64,000 bases of DNA from Akkermansia muciniphila (GTDB lineage Bacteria > Verrucomicrobiota > Verrucomicrobiia > Verrucomicrobiales > Akkermansiaceae). This document shows, in pieces, positions 43,072 to 52,330 of the stretch; positions within the stretch are counted from its first letter, which is position 1, and every line of letters begins with the position of its first letter. The position numbers were made by a program, and so were the translations under genes. The notes under the pieces were generated by a model. The model made no database searches. It was given only the letters and a program-made list of their open reading frames with translations, and was not told the DNA's origin. The stretch is from positions 62,001-126,000 of the forward strand of contig NZ_PJKB01000003.1 in NCBI RefSeq assembly GCF_002884975.1, read 5' to 3'.

Positions 43072-43913
43072 TCCAGCAGGCTCTTTAAAAATACGCTTTC
43101 CAGGGAATTGCGCGGGTGGCCGGATTCCAGCCATGCGGCACCGTTCTCCCGCACGGTCTCCTTAAGCCGTTCCAGCAGTTCCGGAGAGGCGTGTTCCAGC
43201 AGGATTTCCTGCTTGTCGGAATCACGCGTCAGCTCATTCATGGAGCCCTCCGCAATGAGCAGCCCCTTGAAGATGACGCCCACCCGGTCGCACACCTCCT
43301 GGACCTGTTCCAGCAGGTGGGAGCACAGGAAAACGGTCATGCCGCGCCCTTTCAGGTTTTCTATAATGTTCCGGATGTCCCGGGAACCCAGGGGGTCCAC
43401 GCCTGCGGTCGGTTCATCCAGCACCAGCAGGCGGGGAGACTGGACCAGGGCCTGCGCCATGCCGATGCGCTGGAGCATTCCCTTGGAGTACCCGCCCAGG
43501 CGCCGGTCCGCGGCATCCGCCAGCCCCACCAGGTCCAGCAGGTCCCGGACTTTCTCCTTCAGGGCCTTTCCGCTGAGGCCGCAGAGCTTCCCGTAAAAGG
43601 AGACGGTTTCCGCTCCGGTCAGGAACTTGTAAAAGTAAGGGTTTTCCGGCAGAAAGCCCACCTCTTCCTTGCTGTCCGGGGACAGGCTGGACTTGCCGAA
43701 GATGGTGCAGAGCCCCTCCGTGGGCCGCACCAGTCCCAGCAGGGCCTTCATCAGGGTGGACTTTCCGGAGCCGTTCGGGCCAATGAGGCCGTACACCTCC
43801 CCCTGCCGGATGCTCATGCTTATTCCCCGCACGGCATGTACCACGGGCTTGCCAAGACCCGTCTTGAAGGTCTTGTGCAGGTTGACTATTTCTGCGGCGG
43901 CGGGCTGGTCCAT
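43038..43913 (-). CDS. ABC transporter ATP-binding protein
   Basis: A 291-residue ABC ATPase of the CcmA/DrrA-type (ABC-2) class. Walker A is IGPNGSGKSTLM, the signature YSKGMLQRIGMAQALVQ, and Walker B RLLVLDEPTAGVDP. The C-terminal ~70 residues extend beyond the ATPase core, as in DrrA-like proteins. No permease gene is adjacent in this window, so the partner is encoded elsewhere or the protein works with a separate membrane subunit. Confidence 0.9.
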   Translation of the reverse strand: MDQPAAAEIVNLHKTFKTGLGKPVVHAVRGISMSIRQGEVYGLIGPNGSGKSTLMKALLGLVRPTEGLCTIFGKSSLSPDSKEEVGFLPENPYFYKFLTGAETVSFYGKLCGLSGKALKEKVRDLLDLVGLADAADRRLGGYSKGMLQRIGMAQALVQSPRLLVLDEPTAGVDPLGSRDIRNIIENLKGRGMTVFLCSHLLEQVQEVCDRVGVIFKGLLIAEGSMNELTRDSDKQEILLEHASPELLERLKETVRENGAAWLESGHPRNSLESVFLKSLLEWKEKHPNPEQ

Positions 43914-43923
43914 AAAAACGCGG

Positions 43924-45264
43924 TCAATGCTTGATCTGCCCCAGGCGGCGCAGAAGAATCTGGCTCATGTCTATTCCCTTGGAGAAGAGGTCCACCGGGA
44001 AGTTTTCATTGGGGGAGTGGATGCGCGCATCCGGCAGGCACATGCCCAGCATCAGGGCGTCCGCCCCCAGCACGCGTTTCATTTCCTCAATGATCGGGAT
44101 GCTTCCTCCTTCCCTCACCAGCACGGGCTTGCTTCCAAAGGCCTCTTCCAGCGCCTGCTGGGCAGCCAGACCGTACTCGGAATTCGGGTCGCACACGTAG
44201 GCGTTTCCGCCGTGGCCCCGCTTGAATTCCACCGTGACGCCCTTGGGGGCATGGCTCTTCACATGTTCTTCCAGCAGGGTTTCAATTTTATCCGGATGCT
44301 GGCCCGGAACCAGGCGGCAGGAAATTTTGGCGAAGGCGTGGCTGGGGATGATGGTTTTGCTCCCCTCTCCCTGGTAACCGCCGCCAATGCCGTTCAGTTC
44401 CAGCGTGGGGCGGGCAAAAATGCATTCAGCTCCGGTAAATCCGGATTCCGTCACCACGGCATCCACCCCCGTCAACGCCGCCAGTTCCTCATTGCTCATG
44501 CCGGGCACCGTGGCCCACATGCTGCGTTCCCAGGTGGCGATGGGTTCTACGCCGTCGTAAAAACCTCTCACGGCCACGCGGCCGTCCTCGTCATGAAAGG
44601 AGGTGATGATCTCCGCAAGGGCCGTAATGGGGTTGGCCACCGCGCCGCCGAAGACGCCGGAATGAAGGTCAGCGGAAGGGCCCTTCACGATAATCTCCGC
44701 CCCGGCCAGGCCGCGCAGGCCATAGGAAAACGTGGGGGCGTCCGGAGCGGCCATGCCGGTATCGGAAACCACAATCACATCACAGGCCAGTTCATCCCTG
44801 TGGTCCTTGATGAATTGGGAAAGACTGCCGCTGCCCACTTCCTCCTCCCCTTCCAGCAGGAAGATCACGTTCACCGGAAGGTGGCCGCCGTTCTGGCGGA
44901 GCAATTCCTCCACCCCCAGGATATGGGCGAACAACTGGCCCTTGTTGTCCGTGGCGCCGCGGGCGTAAATCTTCCCGTTCCTCACCTCCGGTTCAAACGG
45001 GTCGGATTCCCACAGCTCAATGGGGTCCACGGGCTGCACGTCGTAGTGGCCGTAAATCAGCACGGTGGGCTTGCCTTCCTCCCGCGGGCTGCGCGCCATC
45101 ACAATGGGGTGAAGGTGCGTCTTGTGGGCCGCGGCTTCCAGCCCCATGCCGGACAGCTTGTCCACCAGCCAGTCCGCGCAGTCGCTCACGTCCTGGGCGT
45201 GCTCCTTCTGGGCGGAAATGCTGGGGAATCTCAACAAGGTGGCCAATTGATCCAGTCTGTTCAT
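43924..45264 (-). CDS. M20-family dipeptidase
   Basis: A 446-residue M20 metallopeptidase, likely acting on dipeptides or short peptides. The metal-binding core shows VLIYGHYDVQPVDP (His/Asp), GATDNKGQLFAHI, FLLEGEEEVGSGSL (catalytic Glu-Glu) and VVSDTGM. The later SADLHSGVFGGAVANP and CLPDARIHSPNENFP complete the family motifs. The ATG at 45264 gives MNRLDQL; a TTG start 30 bp upstream is possible. It lies 10 bp before the ABC ATPase gene on the same strand. Confidence 0.92.
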   Translation of the reverse strand: MNRLDQLATLLRFPSISAQKEHAQDVSDCADWLVDKLSGMGLEAAAHKTHLHPIVMARSPREEGKPTVLIYGHYDVQPVDPIELWESDPFEPEVRNGKIYARGATDNKGQLFAHILGVEELLRQNGGHLPVNVIFLLEGEEEVGSGSLSQFIKDHRDELACDVIVVSDTGMAAPDAPTFSYGLRGLAGAEIIVKGPSADLHSGVFGGAVANPITALAEIITSFHDEDGRVAVRGFYDGVEPIATWERSMWATVPGMSNEELAALTGVDAVVTESGFTGAECIFARPTLELNGIGGGYQGEGSKTIIPSHAFAKISCRLVPGQHPDKIETLLEEHVKSHAPKGVTVEFKRGHGGNAYVCDPNSEYGLAAQQALEEAFGSKPVLVREGGSIPIIEEMKRVLGADALMLGMCLPDARIHSPNENFPVDLFSKGIDMSQILLRRLGQIKH

Positions 45265-45420
45265 GGCGTCATCAGACCATGCCTGCGGCTTCAAATCAAC
45301 CGGTAAAGTGTGGCATTCCGTGCCGGAACGGGGCTTTTTTCAAGAAAATGAGGCCTGCGCACGGGTCCGGGAACAATATTTGATTGCTCTCAAGCGGGAT
45401 TTGTTCCTTTATATAGGATT

Positions 45421-46389
45421 ATGTTCAGCAAATCCAAAGTGAAGAAAGTGGATTTCGTCACCCTGTCCAAATTTTACGGCAAATACAAGGAAGCCCTCCA
45501 ACTGGAGCTGATCAACAGCCCCGCCGGCCTCAGCCGCCACATTTGCGAACCCGCCCTCAACCGCCCCGGGCTGGCGATTGCCGGGTTCTACTCCTACTTT
45601 GCCAACAAGCGCATCCAGGTCTTCGGCTCCGCGGAACTGGCCTATCTTCAAAAACTGCCGGAAGGCATGCGCAAATCCCGCATCCAGCGCATGTTCCGGT
45701 GCGAGGTGCCGGGCATCGTCTTCTCCCGGGACCAGGACCCGCCCCAGGAAATCGTGGAGCTGGCGGACGAGGCCGGGGTCTGCGTCTTCCGCACCAGCCT
45801 GGTCACCATGAAATTCGTCAATTCCGCCACCATCATTCTGGAAAACGAATTCGCGGAAAGCCTCACCCTGCACGGGTGCATGGTGGACGTGCGCGGCGTG
45901 GGCGTACTCATCCGCGGGAAAAGCGGGGTGGGCAAGAGTGAAACGGCCCTGGGCCTGATTGAACGCGGTGCGGCCCTGGTGGCGGATGACATGGTGTACG
46001 TGCGCAACGTAGGCGGGGAGCTGGTGGCCAGCGCCCCGGAAATGAGCCGCGGCTTCATGGAGGTGCGCGGCCTGGGCATTGTGAACATCACCACCCTCTT
46101 CGGCCTCAAATCCATCCGCCACAACAAGCGTCTGGACCTCATCGTGACCCTCATTCCCGCCAAGGACCAGGAGGCCCTGGACAGGCTGGGGCTGGAACGG
46201 GAGGGCCTGGACGTTCTCGGGGAAAAAGTGCTCCACGTACAGCTCTCCGTGGCTCCCGGCAGGGACATTGCCCGCCTGGTGGAAGTGGCCGCCATGGACT
46301 ACCATCTCAAGGACATGGGCATTGACATGGCCGGGGAGTTCAACCGCCGCCTCATGTCAAACTTCCAGCCGCCTGAAAACCAGGACTGA
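45421..46389 (+). CDS. hprK: HPr kinase/phosphorylase
   Basis: A 322-residue bifunctional enzyme that phosphorylates HPr on Ser46 and removes that phosphate. The P-loop is GKSGVGKSE (residues 166-174), and His151 (LHGCMVD) and the ERGAALVADDMVYV and EVRGLGIVNI motifs are present. The N-terminal domain shows ICEPALNRPGLAIAGFY. It lies upstream of ptsH and ptsI. HPr kinase with HPr and EI but without sugar permease genes indicates a regulatory phosphorelay. Confidence 0.95.
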   Translation: MFSKSKVKKVDFVTLSKFYGKYKEALQLELINSPAGLSRHICEPALNRPGLAIAGFYSYFANKRIQVFGSAELAYLQKLPEGMRKSRIQRMFRCEVPGIVFSRDQDPPQEIVELADEAGVCVFRTSLVTMKFVNSATIILENEFAESLTLHGCMVDVRGVGVLIRGKSGVGKSETALGLIERGAALVADDMVYVRNVGGELVASAPEMSRGFMEVRGLGIVNITTLFGLKSIRHNKRLDLIVTLIPAKDQEALDRLGLEREGLDVLGEKVLHVQLSVAPGRDIARLVEVAAMDYHLKDMGIDMAGEFNRRLMSNFQPPENQD

Positions 46390-46467
46390 CAAAAAACTCT
46401 TGGAAAAAAACTTCAATTAGTGTACTTACGGTTCTAGCAACCGTTATCACCCCTTACTTCAAATTCC

Positions 46468-46734
46468 ATGGTTACCAAGGAACTCACTATCATCAACAAA
46501 CTCGGCATTCACGCGCGTCCGGCTGCTCAATTCGTCAAACTGGCCAGTAAATTTGATGCAGACATTGTCGTGGAGAAGGATGGCGAAGAAGTTGATGGAA
46601 AGAGTATTCTGGGACTGATGATGCTGGCGGTAGGCCACGGCTCCAAGGTCACCATCACGGCGGAAGGGAAAGATGAACAGGAAGCGTTGAACGCGCTGGA
46701 AGACCTGATTTCCCGCAAGTTTGAAGAAGATTGA
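46468..46734 (+). CDS. ptsH: HPr phosphocarrier protein
   Basis: An 88-residue HPr. The histidine region LGIHARPAAQFVKLA places His15 as the EI-dependent phosphorylation site, and GKSILGLMMLA has Ser46, the HPr kinase site. Both sites are intact, so it can be controlled in both ways. It lies 78 bp after hprK and 46 bp before ptsI. Confidence 0.96.
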   Translation: MVTKELTIINKLGIHARPAAQFVKLASKFDADIVVEKDGEEVDGKSILGLMMLAVGHGSKVTITAEGKDEQEALNALEDLISRKFEED

Positions 46735-46780
46735 ACAACTCCGGCTCACAGCCATATGAGACCGGGCCATTAGCCCGCAG

Positions 46781-48559
46781 ATGATTCAGGACCCCATTTC
46801 CACGGAAGAAACCTGGCTTCAGGGCATCCCCGTTTCCCCCGGCATCGCCCTCGGCAAGATCAAAATTCAGATCAGCGGGTCCAAGGAACCCGTGGCTTAT
46901 GAAATTTCTCCGGAGGAAGTAGACGCGGAACTGGTGCGTTTCCACCAGGCATTGCAGGCCACCGCGGAGCAGATCCGGGCCCTGCGCGAGCGCATGATCC
47001 AGATATCCGGGGAAAAGGACGCCTCCATTTTTGACGCCCATATTCTTCTTCTCCAGGACAAGGTCATTCTCCAGCAGGTACAGACGGAGCTGCTCAGGCG
47101 CCACCAGAATGTGGAGCACATCTTTTATGTGGTCATGCAGAACTACATGGAAGTGCTGCGCCGCGTGGACGATCCCTACCTGCGCGCCAAGACCGCGGAC
47201 ATGGAGGACGTCATGCAGCGGGTCATCAACAACCTCCGCAGCACGGAACCGCAGGAAGACGAGGAAGAGGAGGAAGAGGCCCAGGTGCTGGTGGCCTACG
47301 ACCTGACCCCGTCGGACACGGCGGCGATGGACGCCAACCTGATTCACGGGTTTGCCACGGAAATAGGCTCCTCCGTTTCCCACACCGCCATTCTCGCCCG
47401 CTCCATGGGCATTCCCGCCGTGGTGGGACTGGACCAGGCCCTTCTGAAGGTGGAAAGCCACGCCCCCGCCATCCTGGACGGGTACAAGGGCGTTCTCATC
47501 CTGAAACCCACGCAGGAGACGGTGGAATACTACAACCGCCTCCAGGTGGAAAAGGAAAAGGCCTACAAGGCGCTGGAAGCCCTGCGGGACCTCCCCACCA
47601 TCACCAGGGACGGCCGCAACATCCGCCTTTCCGTCAATGTGGAATTCCCGCATGAATACTCCGGCATCAAGGAAGTGGGAGCGGAAGGCGTGGGCCTGTT
47701 CCGGACGGAATTCTTCCTGCTGGGAAATCCCGCGGGCATGCCGGATGAAGAGGAACAGACGCGCTATTATAAAAAACTGGCGGAAGGCTGCGCCCCCCAC
47801 GGCGTCATCTTCCGCACGCTGGACGCCGGCGGGGACAAGCTGCCGTGCGAACGGCTCTGCACGCCGGAACCGAATCCTTTCCTGGGCTGGCGCGGCATCC
47901 GCGTCTCCCTCAGCCGTCCGGAACTCTTCAAGCAGCAGCTCCGCGCCATCCTCCGCGCCTGCGCGGACACGCCCGGCTGCGGCATCATGTTCCCGATGAT
48001 CTCCGGCTATACGGAGGTAATCACGGCCAAGCATCTTCTTCAGGAATGCCGGGAGGAACTGGAGGAAAAAAACATCCCCTATGCGCGTGACCTGAAAGTG
48101 GGCATCATGATTGAAGTGCCCAGCGCGGCCATCATGACGGACGTGCTCGCCAGGGAAGTGGACTTCTTCTCCGTGGGCACCAATGACCTGACGCAGTACA
48201 CCATTGCCGTGGACAGGGTGAACAACCGCGTAGCCAACATGTTCCGTCCCACGCACCCCGCCGTGGTGCGCATCATCGGCATGACGATCACCGCCGGGGA
48301 AAAAGCCTGCGTCCCCACGGCCATTTGCGGGGAAATGGCGGGGGACATCACCCTGCTGCCCCTGCTGATAGGGCTGGGCGCCACCTCCATCTCCGTGGGC
48401 GTCCACCTGGTGCCCATCATCCGGTACGCCATCCGCAATCTGGACTACGGGAAATGCCGGGAAATGGCCCAACTGGCCCTGAACGCCCCCAACAGCAGAA
48501 CCATCGTGGACCTGAGCACGGCCCTTGCCAGGCAATCCTATCCGGCCCTGTTTGAATAA
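46781..48559 (+). CDS. ptsI: PTS enzyme I (phosphoenolpyruvate-protein phosphotransferase)
   Basis: A 592-residue enzyme I that takes phosphate from PEP onto His201 (IGSSVSHTAILARSMG) and passes it to HPr. The C-terminal PEP-binding domain contains GVGLFRTEFFLLG, the region FLGWRGIRVSL, and IAICGE-like ICGEMAGD. An acidic run (QEDEEEEEEAQ) at about residues 158-168 precedes the phospho-histidine domain and is not typical. No EIIC is nearby. Confidence 0.95.
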   Translation: MIQDPISTEETWLQGIPVSPGIALGKIKIQISGSKEPVAYEISPEEVDAELVRFHQALQATAEQIRALRERMIQISGEKDASIFDAHILLLQDKVILQQVQTELLRRHQNVEHIFYVVMQNYMEVLRRVDDPYLRAKTADMEDVMQRVINNLRSTEPQEDEEEEEEAQVLVAYDLTPSDTAAMDANLIHGFATEIGSSVSHTAILARSMGIPAVVGLDQALLKVESHAPAILDGYKGVLILKPTQETVEYYNRLQVEKEKAYKALEALRDLPTITRDGRNIRLSVNVEFPHEYSGIKEVGAEGVGLFRTEFFLLGNPAGMPDEEEQTRYYKKLAEGCAPHGVIFRTLDAGGDKLPCERLCTPEPNPFLGWRGIRVSLSRPELFKQQLRAILRACADTPGCGIMFPMISGYTEVITAKHLLQECREELEEKNIPYARDLKVGIMIEVPSAAIMTDVLAREVDFFSVGTNDLTQYTIAVDRVNNRVANMFRPTHPAVVRIIGMTITAGEKACVPTAICGEMAGDITLLPLLIGLGATSISVGVHLVPIIRYAIRNLDYGKCREMAQLALNAPNSRTIVDLSTALARQSYPALFE

Positions 48560-48684
48560 GGGGAGCCTTCCCGGAGGGCCGTACTAAAAAACGGGAGGCT
48601 CATTCCGGGCAAATTGCCGCGAAAACACGAATCCTTGACAGAATCCGGCATTTGGTGCGTTATATTAACGTTAACCTTTACGCC

Positions 48685-50373
48685 ATGCAAATTTCCAAAA
48701 CAGCCATCTTTCTTGCCCTGTTCCTCTCGGGAAGCGCCTTCTTCGCTTCCGCAGCTCCTTCACCTGCGTCCCGCGCGGCAGCCCAGAAGCGCCCCAACAT
48801 CATCTTTTTCCTGGTGGACGACATGGGCTGGCAGGACACCTCCCTGCCCTTCTGGCGGGAAGCGGACGGCACGCCCAAGCCCACCTTCCTCAACAAGCGC
48901 TACCGCACGCCCAACATGGAGGCCCTGGGCAAGCAGGGCATGGTCTTCACAAATGCCTACGCGCAGCCCATCTGCTCCCCCAGCCGGTGCAGCCTCATCT
49001 CCGGCATGAACTCCGCCCGCCACCGCGTCACCAACTGGACGCTCCTGCGGGACCAGACCACGGACGCCGGCCACAAGGCGCTCAAGGCCCCTGCGGACTG
49101 GAGCATCAACGGCGTCCAGCCGCTGGGCACCAAGTCTTCCGGCACCACCTTCCTCCCCCTGACGGAAGAGAAAATCCAGTACAAGATGGAGAAGCCCTTT
49201 ACCCCGGTGCTGGGCCTGCCCGCACTGCTCAAAAAACAGGGATACACCACCGTTCACTGCGGAAAGGCCCACTTCGGCTCCAAAAACACCCCGGGGGCCA
49301 ATCCCAAACTCTTCGGCTTTGACTACAACATTGCCGGCACGGAAATAGGCGGTCCGGCGGACTACCGGGGCTCCCAGAAATACGGCACGGGGAATTTCCA
49401 CGTCCGCGGCCTGGACGAGAACAATTATTATGAAAATGACGTGTTCCTGACAGAAGCCCTGACGCAGGAAGCGCTGAAACGCCTGGACGCCATCCGGAAG
49501 GACCCCAAGGAGGCGGACAAGCCCTTCTACCTGTACATGTCCCATTACGCCATCCACGCCCCCTTTGACGCGCGCGGGTATGACAAGCGCTTTGCGGAAG
49601 ATTACTCGAACCCGAACGACGGCCACAAATGGTCCGACAACGAGAAGAGGTACTCCGCCCTGATCCAGGGGATGGACAAGAGCCTGGGAGACATCCGGGA
49701 ATACCTGGAAAAGAACAATCTGGATAAAAACACCGTCATCATCTTCATGGCGGACAACGGCGGCCTGGCCATCAGCGGCCGCATGGGCAACAAGGAATCC
49801 AACTACCCGCTGAGCTTCGGCAAGGGGTCCAACCGGGAAGGCGGCATCCGGGAGCCGATGATCGTTTACTGGCCCGGCGTCACCAAGCCGGAAACCGTCT
49901 GCACCACTCCCGTGATCGTTGAAGACTTCTTCCCGACCATCCTGGAAATAGCGGGAGCCAAAAAGATACAGGCTCCCCAGGTCATTGACGGCAAAAGCTT
50001 CGTCACCCTGCTGAAAGGCGGCAAAATGAACCCCAACCGCCCCCTGCTCTTCCATACGCCCAACGTGTGGGGGGAAGGGAACGGAAACAACTCCCTTTAC
50101 TCCCCCAGCACGGCCATGCGCCAGGGGGACTGGAAACTGATCTACTGGCATCCCAACCAGAAGTTTGAGCTCTTCAACATCAAGGAAGACATCAGCGAGG
50201 AGCACAATCTGGCGGAACAGCATCCGGAACGCGTGAAAGCCATGGCGAAGACCATGACCGCCCTGCTCAAGGACCGCAAGGCCCAGATGCCCACGTACAA
50301 GAAGGACAACCCTACCGGAGCCCGGGAAGGCTCCCCCGTGCCGTGGCCGGACCAGGCGGCGGCCAGGCTGTAA
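48685..50373 (+). CDS. Secreted sulfatase
   Basis: A 562-residue exported sulfatase. A signal peptide (MQISKTAIFLALFLSGSAFFASAA) is followed by RPNIIFFLVDDMGWQD. The active-site motif CSPSR, inside AQPICSPSRCSLISG, supplies the cysteine converted to formylglycine. Later HYAIHAPFDARGY and FMADNGGLA are metal-site segments. Such enzymes remove sulfate from mucin glycans or polysaccharides. The ATG at 48685 gives the normal signal peptide; a further upstream in-frame GTG adds residues without clear function. Confidence 0.93.
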   Translation: MQISKTAIFLALFLSGSAFFASAAPSPASRAAAQKRPNIIFFLVDDMGWQDTSLPFWREADGTPKPTFLNKRYRTPNMEALGKQGMVFTNAYAQPICSPSRCSLISGMNSARHRVTNWTLLRDQTTDAGHKALKAPADWSINGVQPLGTKSSGTTFLPLTEEKIQYKMEKPFTPVLGLPALLKKQGYTTVHCGKAHFGSKNTPGANPKLFGFDYNIAGTEIGGPADYRGSQKYGTGNFHVRGLDENNYYENDVFLTEALTQEALKRLDAIRKDPKEADKPFYLYMSHYAIHAPFDARGYDKRFAEDYSNPNDGHKWSDNEKRYSALIQGMDKSLGDIREYLEKNNLDKNTVIIFMADNGGLAISGRMGNKESNYPLSFGKGSNREGGIREPMIVYWPGVTKPETVCTTPVIVEDFFPTILEIAGAKKIQAPQVIDGKSFVTLLKGGKMNPNRPLLFHTPNVWGEGNGNNSLYSPSTAMRQGDWKLIYWHPNQKFELFNIKEDISEEHNLAEQHPERVKAMAKTMTALLKDRKAQMPTYKKDNPTGAREGSPVPWPDQAAARL

Positions 50374-50393
50374 AGGCATCTCCACCCCTCCCC

Positions 50394-50460
50394 GGAAAGC
50401 CGCATTATTCCCTTTTCTTTTAAGGAAACAGGGAGTATGGTGCGGCTTTCCTGTTTTTAT
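50394..50460 (+). terminator. Terminator of the sulfatase gene
   Basis: Arms GGAAAGCCGCA (50394-50404) and TGCGGCTTTCC (50441-50451), followed by a TTTTTATT tract, 20 bp after the stop and 29 bp before argF. Confidence 0.8.
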
Positions 50461-50488
50461 TCCTTTTCTCTATTCTCTTTACAACGCC

Positions 50489-51406
50489 ATGAAGAATCTT
50501 CTTTCCATAGAACAGCTTACCGGAGACGAAATCAAGGACCTGCTCGCGCTGGGCCACAAGCTCAAGGCGGAACGCGGCCATCACGAGCACCTGCCCCTGA
50601 AAGGCAAGACCTGGGCGCTCATTTTCTCCAAATCCTCCACCCGCACCCGCGTTTCCTTTGAAGTGGGCATCAGTGAACTGGGCGGCCGCCCCATGTTCCT
50701 TTCCGTCCATGACATCCAGCTGGGGCGCGGAGAACCCATCAAGGACACGGCCCGCGTACTGGGCCGCATGATCCACGGCGCAGCCATCCGGACCTACGGC
50801 CAGCAGGAAGTGGAGGAATTCGCCAGCTTCTCCGGTATTCCCACCATCAACGCCCTGACGGATGAGGAACACCCCTGCCAGATTCTGGCGGACCTGCTCA
50901 CCATTGAGGAAATCTACGGTCCCGGCTCCTGGAAGGACATGAAAATCGCCTTCGTGGGGGACGGGGACAACAACATGTCCCGTTCCTGGATGTGGGCGGC
51001 CAAGCGGCTGGGCTTCACCCTCGCCATCGGCGCGCCGACCAACTACCTGCCGCTGGAAGACTTCCGCAAGCACCTGGACTGCGAGAACGTCATCTTCACC
51101 ACGGACCCCGTAGAGGCCGTCAAGGGAGCTTCCGTCATCAACACGGACGTGTGGCTCTCCATGGGCCAAGAAGCGGAAGGCCTGTCCAAGGAAAAGCACT
51201 TCTACCCCTACCAGGTGAACAGGGAGCTTCTGGCGCATGCCGCGCCCAACCACTCCGCCTTCCACTGCCTGCCCGCCTACCGCGGCAAGGAAATCACGGA
51301 AGACGTGCTGGAACGCTTCGCTCCCGTCATCTTCCGGGAAGCGGAAAACCGTGTCCACGCCCAGAAAGCCGTTCTTGCCACGCTGGCGGACGCAAACCGG
51401 GCATAA
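50489..51406 (+). CDS. argF: Ornithine carbamoyltransferase
   Basis: A 305-residue enzyme making citrulline from ornithine and carbamoyl phosphate in arginine synthesis. The carbamoyl phosphate site STRTR (residues 50-54) and the C-terminal HCLPAYRGKEI are present, along with LADLLTIEEIYG (the DQxQ-like region here is ADLLT). Next in the same direction are sufE and a PEGA lipoprotein, 15 and 11 bp apart, which suggests a shared transcript. Confidence 0.93.
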   Translation: MKNLLSIEQLTGDEIKDLLALGHKLKAERGHHEHLPLKGKTWALIFSKSSTRTRVSFEVGISELGGRPMFLSVHDIQLGRGEPIKDTARVLGRMIHGAAIRTYGQQEVEEFASFSGIPTINALTDEEHPCQILADLLTIEEIYGPGSWKDMKIAFVGDGDNNMSRSWMWAAKRLGFTLAIGAPTNYLPLEDFRKHLDCENVIFTTDPVEAVKGASVINTDVWLSMGQEAEGLSKEKHFYPYQVNRELLAHAAPNHSAFHCLPAYRGKEITEDVLERFAPVIFREAENRVHAQKAVLATLADANRA

Positions 51407-51421
51407 CCAGCCTTCCACGCC

Positions 51422-51841
51422 ATGAACTACGAAGAACGCCTGCAAGACCTTCTGGATGAACTGGACCTGTTCCAGGACTGGACGGAACGGTATGAATACA
51501 TCATCAGCCTGGGCAAGAAGCTCCCGAAGCTGGACGAATCCCAGAAGACGGACGAATCCCTCATCAAGGGCTGCCAGTCCCGCGTGTGGCTACACACGGA
51601 GCCGGACAAGGGCGTGCTGAAACTCGCCGCGGACAGCGATTCCCTCATCACCAAGGGGCTCATTGCCGTATTCGTCCGGCTGCTCTCCGGACTGCCGCCG
51701 GAAGAAATCCTGAAAGCGGACATGTCCAAGCTGGACAAGACCGGACTGAAGGACCATCTGGCACCCACCAGGGCGAACGCCCTCAACTCCATGGCCGCCC
51801 AGATCAAGCAGGCCGCCATGAACATGGTGGAACACCCCTGA
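51422..51841 (+). CDS. sufE: SufE-family sulfur-acceptor protein
   Basis: A 139-residue SufE/CsdE protein that accepts persulfide sulfur from a cysteine desulfurase and feeds Fe-S cluster assembly. The acceptor cysteine is Cys51 in SLIKGCQSRVWLHTE. The N-terminal LFQDWTERYEYIISLGKKLP is typical. The usual sufS/sufBCD genes are not adjacent. Confidence 0.92.
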   Translation: MNYEERLQDLLDELDLFQDWTERYEYIISLGKKLPKLDESQKTDESLIKGCQSRVWLHTEPDKGVLKLAADSDSLITKGLIAVFVRLLSGLPPEEILKADMSKLDKTGLKDHLAPTRANALNSMAAQIKQAAMNMVEHP

Positions 51842-51852
51842 TTCCCGTCACG

Positions 51853-52233
51853 ATGACCCAAGGACTGCTCCCCTCCCTCCTTCTCCTTTCCGCGGCGTGC
51901 TGCGCATGCATCTCATGCAGCAGCCCTCCCAGGGACATGACCATCCGCAGCGTCCCTTCCGGAGCCAGCCTGCGCGTAAACGGGGATTATGTGGGGCAGG
52001 CCCCCGTCACCCTCTCCCTGAACAGGCACAAGCCCATTCACGTGGCGGCGGACAAGCCCGGCTGCCTTTCCACGGAAAAAACGTTCTATCCGGAAATGAC
52101 CACGAAAGGGGCCATCCTGTGGGGCGGCAATAACGAGAAGTCAAAGGACTTTAAAACGGACACCCTGACCATCCGCCTGAAAAAGGCGGAATCCGGAGCG
52201 CCGCCCCTGCGGGAACTGCCCGCTCAGTGGTAA
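51853..52233 (+). CDS. PEGA-domain lipoprotein
   Basis: A 126-residue protein with a lipobox-like signal (SAACCACISCSS) and a PEGA-like domain: the segment IRSVPSGASLRVNGDYVG followed by TPVTLSL-type strand and the conserved G. PEGA domains occur in envelope-associated proteins and in S-layer or scaffolding contexts. The ATG at 51853 starts the lipoprotein signal; upstream in-frame sequence belongs to sufE in another frame. Confidence 0.75.
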   Translation: MTQGLLPSLLLLSAACCACISCSSPPRDMTIRSVPSGASLRVNGDYVGQAPVTLSLNRHKPIHVAADKPGCLSTEKTFYPEMTTKGAILWGGNNEKSKDFKTDTLTIRLKKAESGAPPLRELPAQW

Positions 52234-52330
52234 AGGCTACCCGGCCCGCGCACCACGCGCGGACCTTGCGCCCCTTTTCAATCCGCTGGAATTTCCCCGG
52301 GCCTGACGGACTGGCCCGACGCAGTCCCTG

